Source of the DNA: Acidimicrobiaceae bacterium
Lineage (GTDB): Bacteria > Actinomycetota > Acidimicrobiia > Acidimicrobiales > Poriferisodalaceae
NCBI GenBank assembly: GCA_002722565.1
Contig: PBMG01000021.1
Span: 1-64,000, forward strand
DNA: 64,000 nt
Direction: 5' to 3'
Within the stretch, counting starts at the first letter, position 1; each line of letters begins with the position of its first letter. The notes beneath the pieces are model-generated. The model was not told the origin of the DNA, did no database searches, and saw nothing but the letters and a program-made list of their open reading frames with translations. This document shows positions 8,425 through 18,915 of the stretch, piece after piece. The translations under genes were made by a program, and so were the position numbers.

Positions 8425-9459
8425 CTAAGGCATAAGTCCGATGGTCGGTAACCCGGCTGTCTCGTCGAGGCCCAACGCAATATTGGCGCACTGAATTGCG
8501 CCACCGGACGCCCCTTTAACCAAATTGTCTATGGCGCTGATGACCAGCAGCCATCCAGTCCGTTCATCGACGCGGGCTGTCAGGTGGATCGTGTTGGCCC
8601 CCATTGTTGCCTTCGTAGACGGGGAACTTTCATCTACTACAACAAATGGCTCATCGCTGTAGCACTGCCTCAATAAGTCCAAAGCTTCTTCGGTCGTAAA
8701 GTTTTCCTCGGTTGGGCGGGCGTAACACGTAGCCAAAATTCCGCGGACCATGGGCGCCAAATGCGGGGTGAACAAAATTTCGCATCCACTTACCTGTTCG
8801 ATTTCTGGGGTGTGACGGTGCGTCAGTAAACCGTACGCGTTGAAATTCTCATCTACCGAGGAAAAGGTTGTGCTGGCCTTTGCTGCTCTTCCAGCCCCAC
8901 TGACACCCGAGGCGGCATCAACGATTACACCGGTTTGTTGGATTTTGCCTGCCTCTGCAAAGGGATGTAACGCAAGAGATGCTGCTGTCGGATAGCAACC
9001 GGGCACTGCTATGCCTTGAGCACCTTTGAGTTCGCTGCGATATACCTCAGGTAGGCCATAGACGAAGTGCTCAAGAAGCTCAGGCGCAGAGTGTTCAACT
9101 CCGTACCATTGCGGATAAAGGCTCGGGTCCTTGAGTCTGAAATCTGAACCTAAATCAAGGATGCATCCGACCTTGTTAAACAGTTCTGACACAATTGGTT
9201 GGCTTGCCATATGAGGGAGCCCAAGAAAGACTGCATCAAGCCCCTCCATCTCAGAAGCTGCGTACTCTCTGTAAACAGTCTCTCCGTATTCTGCCGCAAG
9301 GCTGGGATATAGGTCCCTTACTTTTGAACCGGCTTGAGTGTCGCCCGTCGCAACCACAAGTTCCATTTCGGGGTGACCGGCTATAAGCCTCATGAGCTCA
9401 GAGCCGGTAAAGCCTGAGGCGCCGACGATGCCCACTTGAAGTCTTGCGTTGCTTGACAT
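8425..9459 (-). CDS. argC: N-acetyl-gamma-glutamyl-phosphate reductase
   Basis: NADPH-dependent reductase of the third arginine step. With ATG at 9459 the protein has 344 residues and opens with the Rossmann motif GIVGASGFTG (10-19). The catalytic cysteine is C155 in VPGCYPTAA. An ATG 45 nt further up would add a non-conserved leader reaching into the ARG-box operator, so it is rejected. First gene of the minus-strand cluster argC-B-D-F-R-H; its promoter overlaps two ARG boxes, so ArgR probably represses the whole run. Confidence 0.95.
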   Translation of the reverse strand: MSSNARLQVGIVGASGFTGSELMRLIAGHPEMELVVATGDTQAGSKVRDLYPSLAAEYGETVYREYAASEMEGLDAVFLGLPHMASQPIVSELFNKVGCILDLGSDFRLKDPSLYPQWYGVEHSAPELLEHFVYGLPEVYRSELKGAQGIAVPGCYPTAASLALHPFAEAGKIQQTGVIVDAASGVSGAGRAAKASTTFSSVDENFNAYGLLTHRHTPEIEQVSGCEILFTPHLAPMVRGILATCYARPTEENFTTEEALDLLRQCYSDEPFVVVDESSPSTKATMGANTIHLTARVDERTGWLLVISAIDNLVKGASGGAIQCANIALGLDETAGLPTIGLMP

Positions 9460-9487
9460 GAGGTTCAGGGTACATGAATTAAACTGA

Positions 9488-9525
9488 AATGCATAATTAT
9501 TCATATATATGAATATTTATGCATC
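9488..9525 (-). promoter_or_regulatory. Tandem ARG boxes (ArgR operator) upstream of argC
   Basis: Two 14-bp cores, TGCATAATTATTCA (9490-9503) and TGAATATTTATGCA (9510-9523), are mirror copies of each other. Each differs from the E. coli core TGAATNNNNATTCA by one base, and the TGCAT/ATGCA half-sites resemble actinobacterial ARG boxes. As 18-bp boxes they lie 2 bp apart, close to the 3-bp spacing of classical double ARG operators. Together they form a palindrome over 9491-9522 with a single mismatch. The argC start is about 30 nt away, and argR is in the same cluster. Confidence 0.8.
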
Positions 9526-9559
9526 CGTTGGCCTCCCCCTTCGCACCCCTCGCCAACGG
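9525..9559. repeat. Perfect 8-bp inverted repeat next to the ARG boxes
   Basis: CCGTTGGC (9525-9532) and GCCAACGG (9552-9559) are separated by a 19-nt pyrimidine-rich spacer. It lies in the divergent gap between argC and the MFS gene and could be a second operator or a leader hairpin. No family recognised. Confidence 0.4.
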
Positions 9560-9574
9560 ACCTATTGTGTCAAG

Positions 9575-10759
9575 GTGGCCATAGACCCCGCACCCATCAA
9601 GAGCTGGACTCCCATCATCTCTCTAGGGGTCATGACATGCACCTGCTACGGTGCAGCTTTTTATGCCTACGGGATCCTCCTAGACCCAATTCACAAAGAC
9701 TTGGGGTGGTCCCTCACTTTCTTGGGGACCGTTTTCGCCGCTTCTCAGCTAATAAGTGGCTTTGGCGCTTCATTTGCCGGCCGCCTACTCGATCGATGGG
9801 GTGGCAGACTGGTTTTCGCCATTCAGGCCGCCGCTTCCCTATCCCTGTTGGCCAGCAGTTGGGCCTCCAACGCTGCGATATTCGCATTCTTGACGGCCAC
9901 AGGCTTGGGTGTCATGGCGACCACTGGCTTCTATCACATATCAACGGCAATCGCGGGCCGAGTCGGGCCTGCAAATCGCGAGCAACGAATAACTGTTCTG
10001 ACCGTGATCGGTGCCTTCTGCAGCCCTATATACCTTCCAGTCGGAGCAGTGATCATCAACTCGTGGGGTTGGAGGCCGGCTGTTCGAATCTTCGCTTTGG
10101 TGGCTTTTGCAGGAGCGCTTCAAGCCTCACACTTTGCCAGCGAAGGTCGTTCTACAGAGACACAGGGGCCGTCACCTAGCGCCTTTCAGGCTTTACGTAC
10201 ATCGATACATCGACCTCAAGTCAGGAGAATGCTGTTCGCCTACGCGTTTGCGGGCTTCTCCTACAGCACCCTTCTCGTATACCAAGTGCCGATCATGATC
10301 GATCAAGGGCTAGCACTTGGAACAGCCGCCGGGATCGCCGGATTTCGCGGCTTTAGCCAACTTTTTGGTCGCGTTGGAGTAATACCCATAGCTGCGAGAC
10401 ACGAAGCCTCTCTTGCACTCAAAATCAGCTATCTATTGGCCGCTTTCGGTTCGCTTTTTATCCTGGGAGGCAACTTATGGCTCGGCCTAATATACGGAGT
10501 CCTGGTCGGCAGCAGCCTCGGTGCATCAACTCCATTGCAGGCCCTATACGCACAGGACACTTTCGAACCCGAAGACCTTGGCTTACTTATGGGGCTACAA
10601 CACTCCGTGTTCGCTGTCGCAGGAGCCGCAGGACCAGTGGTCGCCGGATTCGCCGCCGATACAGCTGAAAGTCAGTCCCCAACCGTATGGATCTCAGTAT
10701 GCAGTCTATCTGCAGCCGCATTTCTTCTTCGGAAGAAGAAAACGCACACACCAGACTGA
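9575..10759 (+). CDS. MFS transporter
   Basis: A 394-residue, 12-helix major facilitator protein of the inner membrane; the fold resembles oxalate/formate- or monocarboxylate-type carriers. The loop between helices 2 and 3 reads AGRLLDRWGGR, the conserved MFS signature. The GTG at 9575 is chosen because an upstream ATG at 9509 lies inside the ARG operator, and the chosen start leaves about ten residues before the first helix, matching the second MFS protein of this window (18916). Divergent from argC. Substrate unknown. Confidence 0.82.
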   Translation: MAIDPAPIKSWTPIISLGVMTCTCYGAAFYAYGILLDPIHKDLGWSLTFLGTVFAASQLISGFGASFAGRLLDRWGGRLVFAIQAAASLSLLASSWASNAAIFAFLTATGLGVMATTGFYHISTAIAGRVGPANREQRITVLTVIGAFCSPIYLPVGAVIINSWGWRPAVRIFALVAFAGALQASHFASEGRSTETQGPSPSAFQALRTSIHRPQVRRMLFAYAFAGFSYSTLLVYQVPIMIDQGLALGTAAGIAGFRGFSQLFGRVGVIPIAARHEASLALKISYLLAAFGSLFILGGNLWLGLIYGVLVGSSLGASTPLQALYAQDTFEPEDLGLLMGLQHSVFAVAGAAGPVVAGFAADTAESQSPTVWISVCSLSAAAFLLRKKKTHTPD

Positions 10760-10784
10760 ATCTTGATCACCTCACAACACAGGT

Positions 10785-10812
10785 TTGGACTGACCATAGA
10801 GTGAGGTAGCCT
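10785..10812 (+). promoter_or_regulatory. Candidate promoter of gltBD
   Basis: TTGGAC at 10785-10790 and TAGCCT at 10807-10812 with 16-nt spacing. This is the same layout as the candidate pyrR promoter (CTGACA, 16 nt, TAGGCT). It would start transcription near 10819, leaving a leader of about 75 nt to the ATG at 10894. Confidence 0.35.
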
Positions 10813-10893
10813 TTAGTAGAGTTCCACTTGGGCCAACGACGTCCCGAACTAGCGAACATCAACCTTAACGCTCGATCACTCCGGACGTCAGAC

Positions 10894-13800
10894 ATGCACG
10901 AAACCACCCACAGCACATTCGGGCTGCCCGCGGCCCAGGGTCTCTACGACCCTAAGTTTGAGCATGATGCGTGTGGTGTGGCCTTCGTCGTCGATATGCA
11001 CGGGCGAGCTACACACGAAATGGTTCAGCGCGGACTTAAGTGCCTCTTTCAACTTGACCACCGCGGAGCTACAGGCGCCGAGGAGAACGTCGGGGACGGC
11101 GCAGGCATCCTGATCCAAACACCCGACTCCTTTTTCCGAGCCGTTGTCGACTTTGACCTTCCCCAGTTAGGGCATTACGCAGCAGGCATGGCCTTCCTGC
11201 CTTCAGAAAGCCCCGATATAGCCATTGAAGCGATCGAAGCTCTAGCCGAACAAGAAGGCTTGGCGGTAGTTGGTTGGCGAGAAGTTCCTACTGATAGCTC
11301 ATCTTTAGGATCTTTCGCCACCGACGCTATGCCTACCTTCCGCACCCTGTTTCTCTCAGGCAAAGACGGTTCAGACCTGAAAGACCTAGAACTAGAGCGG
11401 GCCGCCTTCGTATTGAGGAAGCGAATTGAACACGAGGTTGAACCGGGTGTTTATTTCCCTTCCCTTTCTTGTCGCACCTTCGTCTACAAAGGCATGCTGA
11501 CCTGTGAACAGCTATCAGCTTTCTTTCCTGACCTAACAGATCCACGACTGACCAGTGCCTTAGCTCTAGTTCATTCACGATTCAGCACGAACACCTTCCC
11601 ATCTTGGCCTCTTGCCCACCCATACCGACTTGTTGCCCACAACGGTGAGATCAACACTGTCATGGGTAATCGCAATTGGATGCATGCCCGAGAAAGCAAA
11701 CTTGCTAATGAGGTCTTCGGTGATGCCTTAGACCGAGCATTACCGATTATGACCAAAGGCGCTTCAGATACAGCGAGCTTCGACGAGGCGCTCGAATTGC
11801 TTTATCTTGGCGGCAGAACCCTCCCACACGCCGTCCTCATGATGATTCCTGAAGCCTGGGAAAATCATGAACGGTTACCTCAATGGAAGAGGGATTTCTA
11901 CGAATTCCATGCTTCTTTAATGGAGCCGTGGGACGGGCCAGCATCAATCGCGTTCACAGATGGAAGCGTGATCGGCGCTGTCCTTGACCGCAATGGTCTT
12001 CGTCCATCGAGATTCTGGGTCACAGATGATGGCCTCGTTGTGGTGGCATCAGAAGTCGGTGTACTTGATCTTGACCAGACCAAAGTAATCCAGAAGGGCC
12101 GATTGCAACCCGGAAAAATGTTCCTCGTTGACACGACGGAAGGCCGGATCGTTGGCGATGAAGAAATCAAAAGCACGCTCGCTGGAGAACACCCCTACGA
12201 AGACTGGCTCCAAGAGGGTCTGGTTCACCTGGACGATCTCCCAGACCGCTTTCTGTTAACCCCGCAACATTCGTCGGTCGTGAAGCGCCAAAGAACATTT
12301 GGGTACACAGAAGAAGAACTGAAAATCCTGCTTTCACCAATGGCTCGAACCGGAACCGAACCAATTGGTTCAATGGGCACCGATACCCCGATAGCCGCTT
12401 TATCTAAGAGACCGCGAATACTCTTCGACTATTTCGCCCAACTGTTTGCTCAAGTCACCAACCCGCCACTAGATGCAATAAGAGAAGAGCTTGTAACTTC
12501 GACCTCTTCATCTATCGGCCCAGAAGGCAACTTACTGAAACCCGGTCCGGATTCTTGTCGCCAAATAGTCTTGCCACGCCCAGTCATCTCTAACGAAGAC
12601 CTCGCCAAACTTCTCTACCTAAACGAAAAGGGCGATCACCCTCAATTCAAGTCCTTTGCCATCGATGGCTTGTACCCAGTGGCAGAAGGAGGGGCAGGGA
12701 TACAGAGAGCACTCCAAGAGATCCAGAAAGAGATATCTGAAGCGATAAGTAACGGAGCGAAGATAATTGTCCTGTCAGACAGGTACAGCAACGAGACGCA
12801 TGCTCCTATCCCGTCTTTGCTACTAACGGGAGCCGTTCATCACCATCTAGTTCGTAATCGAACTCGCACCGAAGTCGGCCTGGTCATTGAGTGTGGCGAT
12901 GCTCGCGAGGTTCACCACATGGCATTACTACTTGGGTACGGAGCTGGAGCAGTCAACCCCTACCTTGCTATCGAGTCAATCGAAGACCTGATTGAGGAGG
13001 GAGCAATAGCTGAAGTCGATAACAAGACAGCCGTGAGGAACTACATAAAGGCCTGCTCTAAAGGCGTGCTGAAGATCATGTCTAAGATGGGCATCTCAAC
13101 TGTCGCGAGCTATACGGGAGCACAGGTTTTCGAGTGCGTTGGACTTTCTACCGAAGTGATAGACGATTACTTCACCGGGACAACTTCCAAACTAGGCGGA
13201 GCAAATCTAGATGTCATCGCTAAAGAAGTAGAGGCCCGTCATCGATTCGCTTATCTAGAAAACCCAGAGGATGTTGCCCACAGAGACCTTTGGGCGGGTG
13301 GCGAATACCAATGGCGACGCGAAGGTGAGTACCACTTATTTAATCCTGAGACGGTTTACAAACTTCAGCACTCCACCCGTACAGGTAAATACGAAATATT
13401 CAAGGAGTACACCCAGCTCGTAGACGACCAATCTGAGGAGCTGGCGACACTCAGAGGACTCTTCAACCTTGCCCCTTCGGAACGCGGCCCGATACCAATC
13501 GAAGAAGTGGAACCTGTTAGTGAAATAGTGAAAAGATTTTCAACGGGCGCTATGAGTTACGGATCCATCTCTGCGGAGGCCCACGAAACGCTAGCCATCG
13601 CCATGAACCGTCTCGGAGGTAAATCCAACACCGGAGAAGGGGGCGAGGACCCCAAACGCTTCACACCGGACGCCAACGGCGATTCGCGCCGGTCATCGAT
13701 CAAACAAGTGGCTTCAGGACGCTTTGGAGTTACCTCTGAGTACTTGGTGAACTCAGATGACATTCAGATCAAAATGGCCCAAGGAGCCAAACCTGGGGAG

Positions 13801-15462
13801 GGAGGACAATTACCTGGACCCAAGGTTTGGCCGTGGATCGCTGAGACCCGTCATTCGACACCCGGAGTGGGCTTAATTTCACCTCCCCCTCATCACGACA
13901 TCTACTCAATCGAAGACTTAAAGCAGTTAATCCACGACCTCAAAAACTCAAATCCAGAAGCACGAATACACGTGAAACTCGTAGCTGAAGTTGGCGTTGG
14001 AACAGTTGCCGCCGGAGTTTCTAAATCAAAAGCTGATGTTGTATTGATCTCCGGACACGATGGAGGCACTGGTGCCTCACCTCTCACGTCACTAAAGCAC
14101 GCAGGCGGGCCATGGGAACTTGGACTCGCTGAAACCCAACAAACATTACTCATAAACGGATTGCGCGATCGCATAGTTGTCCAGGCTGATGGCCAGCTGA
14201 AAACAGGGCGCGACGTCATCGTTGCCGCCCTGTTAGGAGCTGAAGAATTCGGCTTTGCTACTGCCCCGTTGGTGGTTTCTGGCTGCGTCATGATGCGCGT
14301 ATGTCATCTCGACACATGCCCTGTTGGAGTTGCTACTCAAAACAAAGAACTACGGTCGCGTTATAGCGGCAAAGCTGAATTTGTAGTCAACTTCTTCGAA
14401 TACATAGCGCAAGAAGTCCGCGAATACTTAGCCCAACTTGGGTTCAGTTCAATAGAAGAAGCTGTAGGTCGAGTCGACTGTCTCAACGTTGACGAAGCAG
14501 TCAATCATTGGAAAGCCGAAGGACTCGACCTAACGCCAATTCTTCACGTCCCTACTTCTCCATGGGAACAAGACCGCTTCTGCTCCAAGAGCCAAGAACA
14601 TGGTTTAGAGAAAGCCCTAGATCAGGAGCTCATCAAACAAGCCCAACCGGCCCTAAGGGACGGCTCCCCCGTCACGTTCGCGACTCCCGTCTCGAACGTG
14701 AATAGAACTGTGGGAACGCTGCTGGGACACCATGTCACTAAAAACTTCGGCGGCCAGGGCTTACCTGACGACACGATCACTATAGAAATGACAGGGTCAG
14801 CCGGGAACAGTTTTGGTGCCTTCGTGCCAAAAGGCATCACATTCCAACTATTCGGTGATGCAAATGACTACCTAGGAAAAGGGCTTTCCGGCGGTCGCAT
14901 CTCCTTACGACCGCCTAACAACTCTGCGCCCGCCTTCATCCCAGAGGACAATGTCATCGCAGGCAATGTCATCCTCTACGGAGCGACCAGCGGCCAAACT
15001 TTTATCCGAGGCATTGTCGGGGAAAGATTCTGTGTTCGAAATTCAGGCGCTACTGCTGTAGCAGAAGGTGTAGGAGATCATGCCTGTGAATACATGACCG
15101 GAGGCACGGTAGTGATTTTAGGTCCGACCGGAAGAAACTTCGGTGCCGGTATGTCTGGAGGCGTGGCCTTTATATATGACCCTGACGACAACTTTCATCG
15201 AAACCTAAACACTGAAATGGTTGATCTTGAAAGTTCCCTCGAAGACGACGACGCCAACTTATTACGTGACCTCATTCGCCTACACCACGAGGAAACAAGT
15301 TCTGGAATCGCATCAACAATTCTTGACAATTGGCATCAGCAGGTCCGCAATTTCAAGAAGGTCATGCCGAAAGATTACCGACGCGTACTTGATGCAATTT
15401 CAACCGCCGAAGAACAAGGCCAAGACGTCGAGGAGGCTGTCATGGCAGCGGCGAAAGGGTGA
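10894..15462 (+). CDS. gltB: Glutamate synthase, large (alpha) subunit
   Basis: Makes two glutamates from glutamine and 2-oxoglutarate. At 1522 residues it is full length. Order of domains: class II glutamine amidotransferase with nucleophile C27 (in HDACGVAFV, exposed after propeptide cleavage), central domain, FMN-binding synthase domain, the 3Fe-4S ligands in [12 protein letters not shown] (CX5CX4C), and a C-terminal glycine-rich beta-helix (GXGXG) domain. The ATG at 10894 is preferred to a TTG at 10828, which would sit almost at the predicted transcription start. gltD follows after 75 nt. Confidence 0.96.
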   Translation: MHETTHSTFGLPAAQGLYDPKFEHDACGVAFVVDMHGRATHEMVQRGLKCLFQLDHRGATGAEENVGDGAGILIQTPDSFFRAVVDFDLPQLGHYAAGMAFLPSESPDIAIEAIEALAEQEGLAVVGWREVPTDSSSLGSFATDAMPTFRTLFLSGKDGSDLKDLELERAAFVLRKRIEHEVEPGVYFPSLSCRTFVYKGMLTCEQLSAFFPDLTDPRLTSALALVHSRFSTNTFPSWPLAHPYRLVAHNGEINTVMGNRNWMHARESKLANEVFGDALDRALPIMTKGASDTASFDEALELLYLGGRTLPHAVLMMIPEAWENHERLPQWKRDFYEFHASLMEPWDGPASIAFTDGSVIGAVLDRNGLRPSRFWVTDDGLVVVASEVGVLDLDQTKVIQKGRLQPGKMFLVDTTEGRIVGDEEIKSTLAGEHPYEDWLQEGLVHLDDLPDRFLLTPQHSSVVKRQRTFGYTEEELKILLSPMARTGTEPIGSMGTDTPIAALSKRPRILFDYFAQLFAQVTNPPLDAIREELVTSTSSSIGPEGNLLKPGPDSCRQIVLPRPVISNEDLAKLLYLNEKGDHPQFKSFAIDGLYPVAEGGAGIQRALQEIQKEISEAISNGAKIIVLSDRYSNETHAPIPSLLLTGAVHHHLVRNRTRTEVGLVIECGDAREVHHMALLLGYGAGAVNPYLAIESIEDLIEEGAIAEVDNKTAVRNYIKACSKGVLKIMSKMGISTVASYTGAQVFECVGLSTEVIDDYFTGTTSKLGGANLDVIAKEVEARHRFAYLENPEDVAHRDLWAGGEYQWRREGEYHLFNPETVYKLQHSTRTGKYEIFKEYTQLVDDQSEELATLRGLFNLAPSERGPIPIEEVEPVSEIVKRFSTGAMSYGSISAEAHETLAIAMNRLGGKSNTGEGGEDPKRFTPDANGDSRRSSIKQVASGRFGVTSEYLVNSDDIQIKMAQGAKPGEGGQLPGPKVWPWIAETRHSTPGVGLISPPPHHDIYSIEDLKQLIHDLKNSNPEARIHVKLVAEVGVGTVAAGVSKSKADVVLISGHDGGTGASPLTSLKHAGGPWELGLAETQQTLLINGLRDRIVVQADGQLKTGRDVIVAALLGAEEFGFATAPLVVSGCVMMRVCHLDTCPVGVATQNKELRSRYSGKAEFVVNFFEYIAQEVREYLAQLGFSSIEEAVGRVDCLNVDEAVNHWKAEGLDLTPILHVPTSPWEQDRFCSKSQEHGLEKALDQELIKQAQPALRDGSPVTFATPVSNVNRTVGTLLGHHVTKNFGGQGLPDDTITIEMTGSAGNSFGAFVPKGITFQLFGDANDYLGKGLSGGRISLRPPNNSAPAFIPEDNVIAGNVILYGATSGQTFIRGIVGERFCVRNSGATAVAEGVGDHACEYMTGGTVVILGPTGRNFGAGMSGGVAFIYDPDDNFHRNLNTEMVDLESSLEDDDANLLRDLIRLHHEETSSGIASTILDNWHQQVRNFKKVMPKDYRRVLDAISTAEEQGQDVEEAVMAAAKG

Positions 15463-15537
15463 ATGGGATGTTCAATTCGAACATAACGAAAGCACATGAT
15501 GCCCAGTTGGGAAACCAGAGCAAGGATCTGATTCGCC

Positions 15538-16995
15538 GTGGCTGATATCCGTGGGTTCTTAAAACATCAGAGACAAACTCCGACAAGACGGCCGGTACCA
15601 GTGCGTCTTCTCGATTGGCACGAGGTCTACGAAGATTTTGACCAAGGAACGTTGAAAGAACAGGCAAGTCGATGCATGGACTGCGGAATCCCCTTCTGCA
15701 ACAACGGCTGCCCTCTCGGCAACATCATTCCAGACTGGAACGACTTGGTTTACCGTGATCGATGGCGCGAAGCCATCGACCGTCTTCATGCGACCAATAA
15801 CTTTCCGGAATTTACGGGCCGTCTCTGCCCAGCCCCCTGCGAAGGGGCTTGCGTTCTTGGCATAAACCAAGACCCAGTCACCATAAAACAGGTTGAGGTA
15901 AGCATAATCGACCACGCTTTTGAGATGGGCTGGGTCACTCCGGTCCTCCCGTCATCCTTATCAGGCAGATCAGTCGCAGTTGTAGGCAGCGGCCCAGCCG
16001 GTTTAGCCGCCGCCCAGCAACTAACACGAGCCGGCCACTCAGTCACTGTCTTCGAACGCGCCGATCGAATCGGAGGCTTACTTAGATACGGAATCCCCGA
16101 ATTCAAAATGGAGAAGAGACACATCGATCGACGGATTGAGCAGATGAAGCTGGAAGGCACTGAATTCCAGACCGGTGTAGACGTAGGTGCCGACATAACT
16201 GGTCAACAACTACAACAACAATTTGACGCCGTAGTCCTAGCCGGAGGAGCAACTCAGTGGCGCGACCTTCCGATCGAAGGGCGAGAACTAAACGGGATTC
16301 ACCAAGCCATGGAATACCTACCATGGGCAAACCGCGCACAGGAAGGCGATCTCGCTGTAGACGAAGTACCAATTTCTGCTGCTGGGAAAAAAGTCATAAT
16401 CATCGGAGGGGGTGACACTGGAGCTGATTGTCTAGGCACCGCCCATCGACAAGGAGCGGCTTCCATCCACCAATTCGAGATCATGCCCCGTCCCTCTGAG
16501 GAGCGTTCCGCCAGAAACCCCTGGCCGACCTTTCCTATGACATTCAAAGTCACATCAGCCCACGAAGAAGGCGGCGAACGTATCTACTCGGTCAACACTG
16601 AAAGATTCCTCGGTGACGGCAACGGAAATTTGCGCGGACTCGCGGCCCATGAAGTTGAGCTAACCGACGGACAATTCGAAAAAGTTACCGGCTCTGAATT
16701 TGAGTTAGAGGCAGACCTTGTCTTCTTAGCTATGGGCTTCACCGGTCCTGAAAAAAATGCCTTACTAGAGCAACTTGATGTGGACCTCGACGATCGATCC
16801 AATGTGGCCAGAGATAGCCAGTTCGCAACTAACACTGAAGGAACGTGGGTCTGCGGCGACATGGGGCGCGGACAGAGCCTCATAGTGTGGGCCATAGCTG
16901 AAGGTAGGTCTTGTGCTGCTGCTGTAGACACCTTCTTGAGCGGCTCTACAGCCTTAATGGCACCCGTAACCCCTGCAGATCGACCGTTACTGTAA
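15538..16995 (+). CDS. gltD: Glutamate synthase, small (beta) subunit
   Basis: FAD protein that passes electrons from NADPH to GltB. 485 residues. The N-terminal part has two cysteine groups for 4Fe-4S clusters (C46, C49, C54, C58 and C97, C101, C105). The FAD Rossmann motif VVGSGPAGLAAAQQL lies near 148-162, and the NADPH motif IIGGGDTGADCLG near 287-299. GTG start at 15538 with AAGGAT about 11 nt upstream. It lies downstream of gltB on the plus strand, so the pair should be cotranscribed. Confidence 0.95.
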   Translation: MADIRGFLKHQRQTPTRRPVPVRLLDWHEVYEDFDQGTLKEQASRCMDCGIPFCNNGCPLGNIIPDWNDLVYRDRWREAIDRLHATNNFPEFTGRLCPAPCEGACVLGINQDPVTIKQVEVSIIDHAFEMGWVTPVLPSSLSGRSVAVVGSGPAGLAAAQQLTRAGHSVTVFERADRIGGLLRYGIPEFKMEKRHIDRRIEQMKLEGTEFQTGVDVGADITGQQLQQQFDAVVLAGGATQWRDLPIEGRELNGIHQAMEYLPWANRAQEGDLAVDEVPISAAGKKVIIIGGGDTGADCLGTAHRQGAASIHQFEIMPRPSEERSARNPWPTFPMTFKVTSAHEEGGERIYSVNTERFLGDGNGNLRGLAAHEVELTDGQFEKVTGSEFELEADLVFLAMGFTGPEKNALLEQLDVDLDDRSNVARDSQFATNTEGTWVCGDMGRGQSLIVWAIAEGRSCAAAVDTFLSGSTALMAPVTPADRPLL

Positions 16996-17028
16996 CGAAG
17001 TGGTACTCAGGCGATAACCGACCGCCAG

Positions 17029-18432
17029 CTAGGGCTGGTTGCTGCGACCCTCCCGCAAATAAGCCTCTAGTTTTGCTAACGCATCTGGTGTCGCAGCAAC
17101 AATTCGACTCAACAAATCCTCCTGGGTCAGAGTTCTATCGGCGCGTCCTCTAACTCTTCCAAAGCCGTCCAGTCTCGCGTTTATAAGCCACTCTTTGAGG
17201 CTGGGTTTAGAATTCCATTTGATCGAATTAACAGTGTTTTGCAGCGTGGTTCTCACCCAATCCAAGGTGTCGTCTGGGTGAGGTACGACTGCACAAACTT
17301 CGTTCTTAATCACCTCATCGGACTCAGTCGCCTCGACATGCGCTATCAAAGCTGCACTGAACGCCTGCTGGCAAGTCCGGACCGTTTGTAAAGTTATGCG
17401 GTCTCTCTCAAACACCGGTTGCACTGGGCGCTTGGTTAAGCCATCCGAAGTGCAATCAATATGAACTGTTCCAGGCGTTGTCGGTACTTCACCACCTTCA
17501 AGTTCAATGCTTTCTGCTCCGATTCGTCTAACCCGACCTAAACGAATCACGTTTTGAATTTGCCGCAACTGATCAAGTTCAGACGTGGTAACAGTGCAAC
17601 ACCGGTACATCGTTGGACGAACAGCCGAATCCAACTGAAGCAATATTTCCCTGTCTCTCAGCTCATCGAACATCTCCTCCACCGAAGTCGAAGATGCAAC
17701 TATCTCCAGAGTTTCGGCTTGACGAAGCATGACCCGATCCGCAAACTCAGGCCCGGGTTGTATGTAGGCGCGGTCCAACATCCACTGGTCACGTGGCACG
17801 ATCCACCTAATCAGTTCGGACCCAACGCCGTTATTAATCAGCCACAAGCATGAATCGATAGCCGTCTTACCTCCGCCTACCACTACGTAGCCGTCAGGAG
17901 CTTCATCGATAGTTACAAGGCCGTTAGGCGGCATACATATAGCGCCCTCGTCGACTTGATACTTGGGTGGATTAACTGATGGAACGGTCACATTCATGTA
18001 AGTAGCATCCACTGTCTTTGATGCCCGGATCTCAGTTTCTAACCCCGAGGTAAGAGACTTAATACAGCCATTGCCCAGATACTCCGACATAGGCCGGTAA
18101 TCCACTCTTCCACTGGGCAAGAAATACTGATTCATCACTTCTTCGAAATAGGCAACTACCTCCCCACCAGAAGCCAACTCGTACAGGCCCGCATTCCCGC
18201 CGACAAGATCTTTTTGGTCACCACCTAGAGATCTTGAATTAACCCCATAGAAGGAGGACGGCTGATGAAGGCGAACAAATGGATAGGCATCATTCCAATG
18301 TCCTCCCGGGCGCGCATGACGATCAACGATGGTGACAGTTGCATCAGTTTCTGCGATAAGCACATCAGTAAATGCCATACCCATGGCCCCAGCACCGATA
18401 ACCAGATAGTCACTAACCGCCTTTTCGTTCAC
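17029..18432 (-). CDS. FAD/NAD(P)-dependent oxidoreductase (monooxygenase-like)
   Basis: A 467-residue flavoprotein with two Rossmann motifs: GAGAMGMAFTDVL (13-25) for FAD, followed by the acidic end of strand 2 (IVDRHARPGGHW), and GGGKTAIDS (186-194) for a nicotinamide cofactor. The PGGHW segment after the first fold is typical of flavin-containing monooxygenase relatives. Substrate unknown. The ATG at 18432 follows the PPOX gene stop by 5 nt, so the two form an operon. It converges on gltD. Confidence 0.75.
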   Translation of the reverse strand: MNEKAVSDYLVIGAGAMGMAFTDVLIAETDATVTIVDRHARPGGHWNDAYPFVRLHQPSSFYGVNSRSLGGDQKDLVGGNAGLYELASGGEVVAYFEEVMNQYFLPSGRVDYRPMSEYLGNGCIKSLTSGLETEIRASKTVDATYMNVTVPSVNPPKYQVDEGAICMPPNGLVTIDEAPDGYVVVGGGKTAIDSCLWLINNGVGSELIRWIVPRDQWMLDRAYIQPGPEFADRVMLRQAETLEIVASSTSVEEMFDELRDREILLQLDSAVRPTMYRCCTVTTSELDQLRQIQNVIRLGRVRRIGAESIELEGGEVPTTPGTVHIDCTSDGLTKRPVQPVFERDRITLQTVRTCQQAFSAALIAHVEATESDEVIKNEVCAVVPHPDDTLDWVRTTLQNTVNSIKWNSKPSLKEWLINARLDGFGRVRGRADRTLTQEDLLSRIVAATPDALAKLEAYLREGRSNQP

Positions 18433-18437
18433 AACTA

Positions 18438-18845
18438 CTACCCCTCAATATCGGGTCCAGCTGCCTCTATCGAGAAGTGAACGATGCAACGTTGAGCATC
18501 GGTCATAGCCTGCCGATATTCATCCCAATCAGGGTGTTCTCCGCTTAACGTTCGATAGTAGGAAACCAAGTGGTCCATAGCCTGAGGCAAGCTAACGACC
18601 TCTGCTCTGCATTGAAGCTGCACCCACCTTCCAAGCCATTTATCAGGAAATACACACAGCCAAGAGGTTGGTTCTCTGCGCAGATTCCAGGTCTTTACAG
18701 CTGTCTCACGTGTGCTCATTACGATTACATCGTCCACCACAGCAAGCGTCACCGGCGACATTTGAGGAGAACCATCGCGGCGGCGAGTTGCCAACACCGC
18801 ACGTGAATTGTTGCGAACATATTCCAGACCTTTTTCTATTTCCAT
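18438..18845 (-). CDS. PPOX-class, probably F420-dependent flavin/deazaflavin protein
   Basis: A 135-residue split-barrel protein of the pyridoxamine-phosphate-oxidase-like family. Typical elements are AVLATRRRDGSPQMSPV near the N-terminus and VIVMSTRETAVKTWNLRR, in which the basic residues fit phosphate binding. Short members of this class in Actinomycetota usually bind F420, though FMN or haem are possible. It lies 5 nt upstream of the FAD oxidoreductase on the same strand, suggesting a shared redox task. Confidence 0.8.
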   Translation of the reverse strand: MEIEKGLEYVRNNSRAVLATRRRDGSPQMSPVTLAVVDDVIVMSTRETAVKTWNLRREPTSWLCVFPDKWLGRWVQLQCRAEVVSLPQAMDHLVSYYRTLSGEHPDWDEYRQAMTDAQRCIVHFSIEAAGPDIEG

Positions 18846-18915
18846 TTCTCCATCCTGACACGAAGAGGATTGGATCCATAGACCTAATCAACAAAGACTG
18901 CCCTAGGGTGGCCAG

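Noticed and set aside
9509-9574. Upstream ATG start for the MFS gene
   Set aside because: It lies within the ARG operator and adds a non-conserved N-terminus; GTG at 9575 aligns with the second MFS protein.
13902-14291. Long minus-strand frame inside gltB
   Set aside because: Antisense shadow of a conserved FMN-domain coding region.
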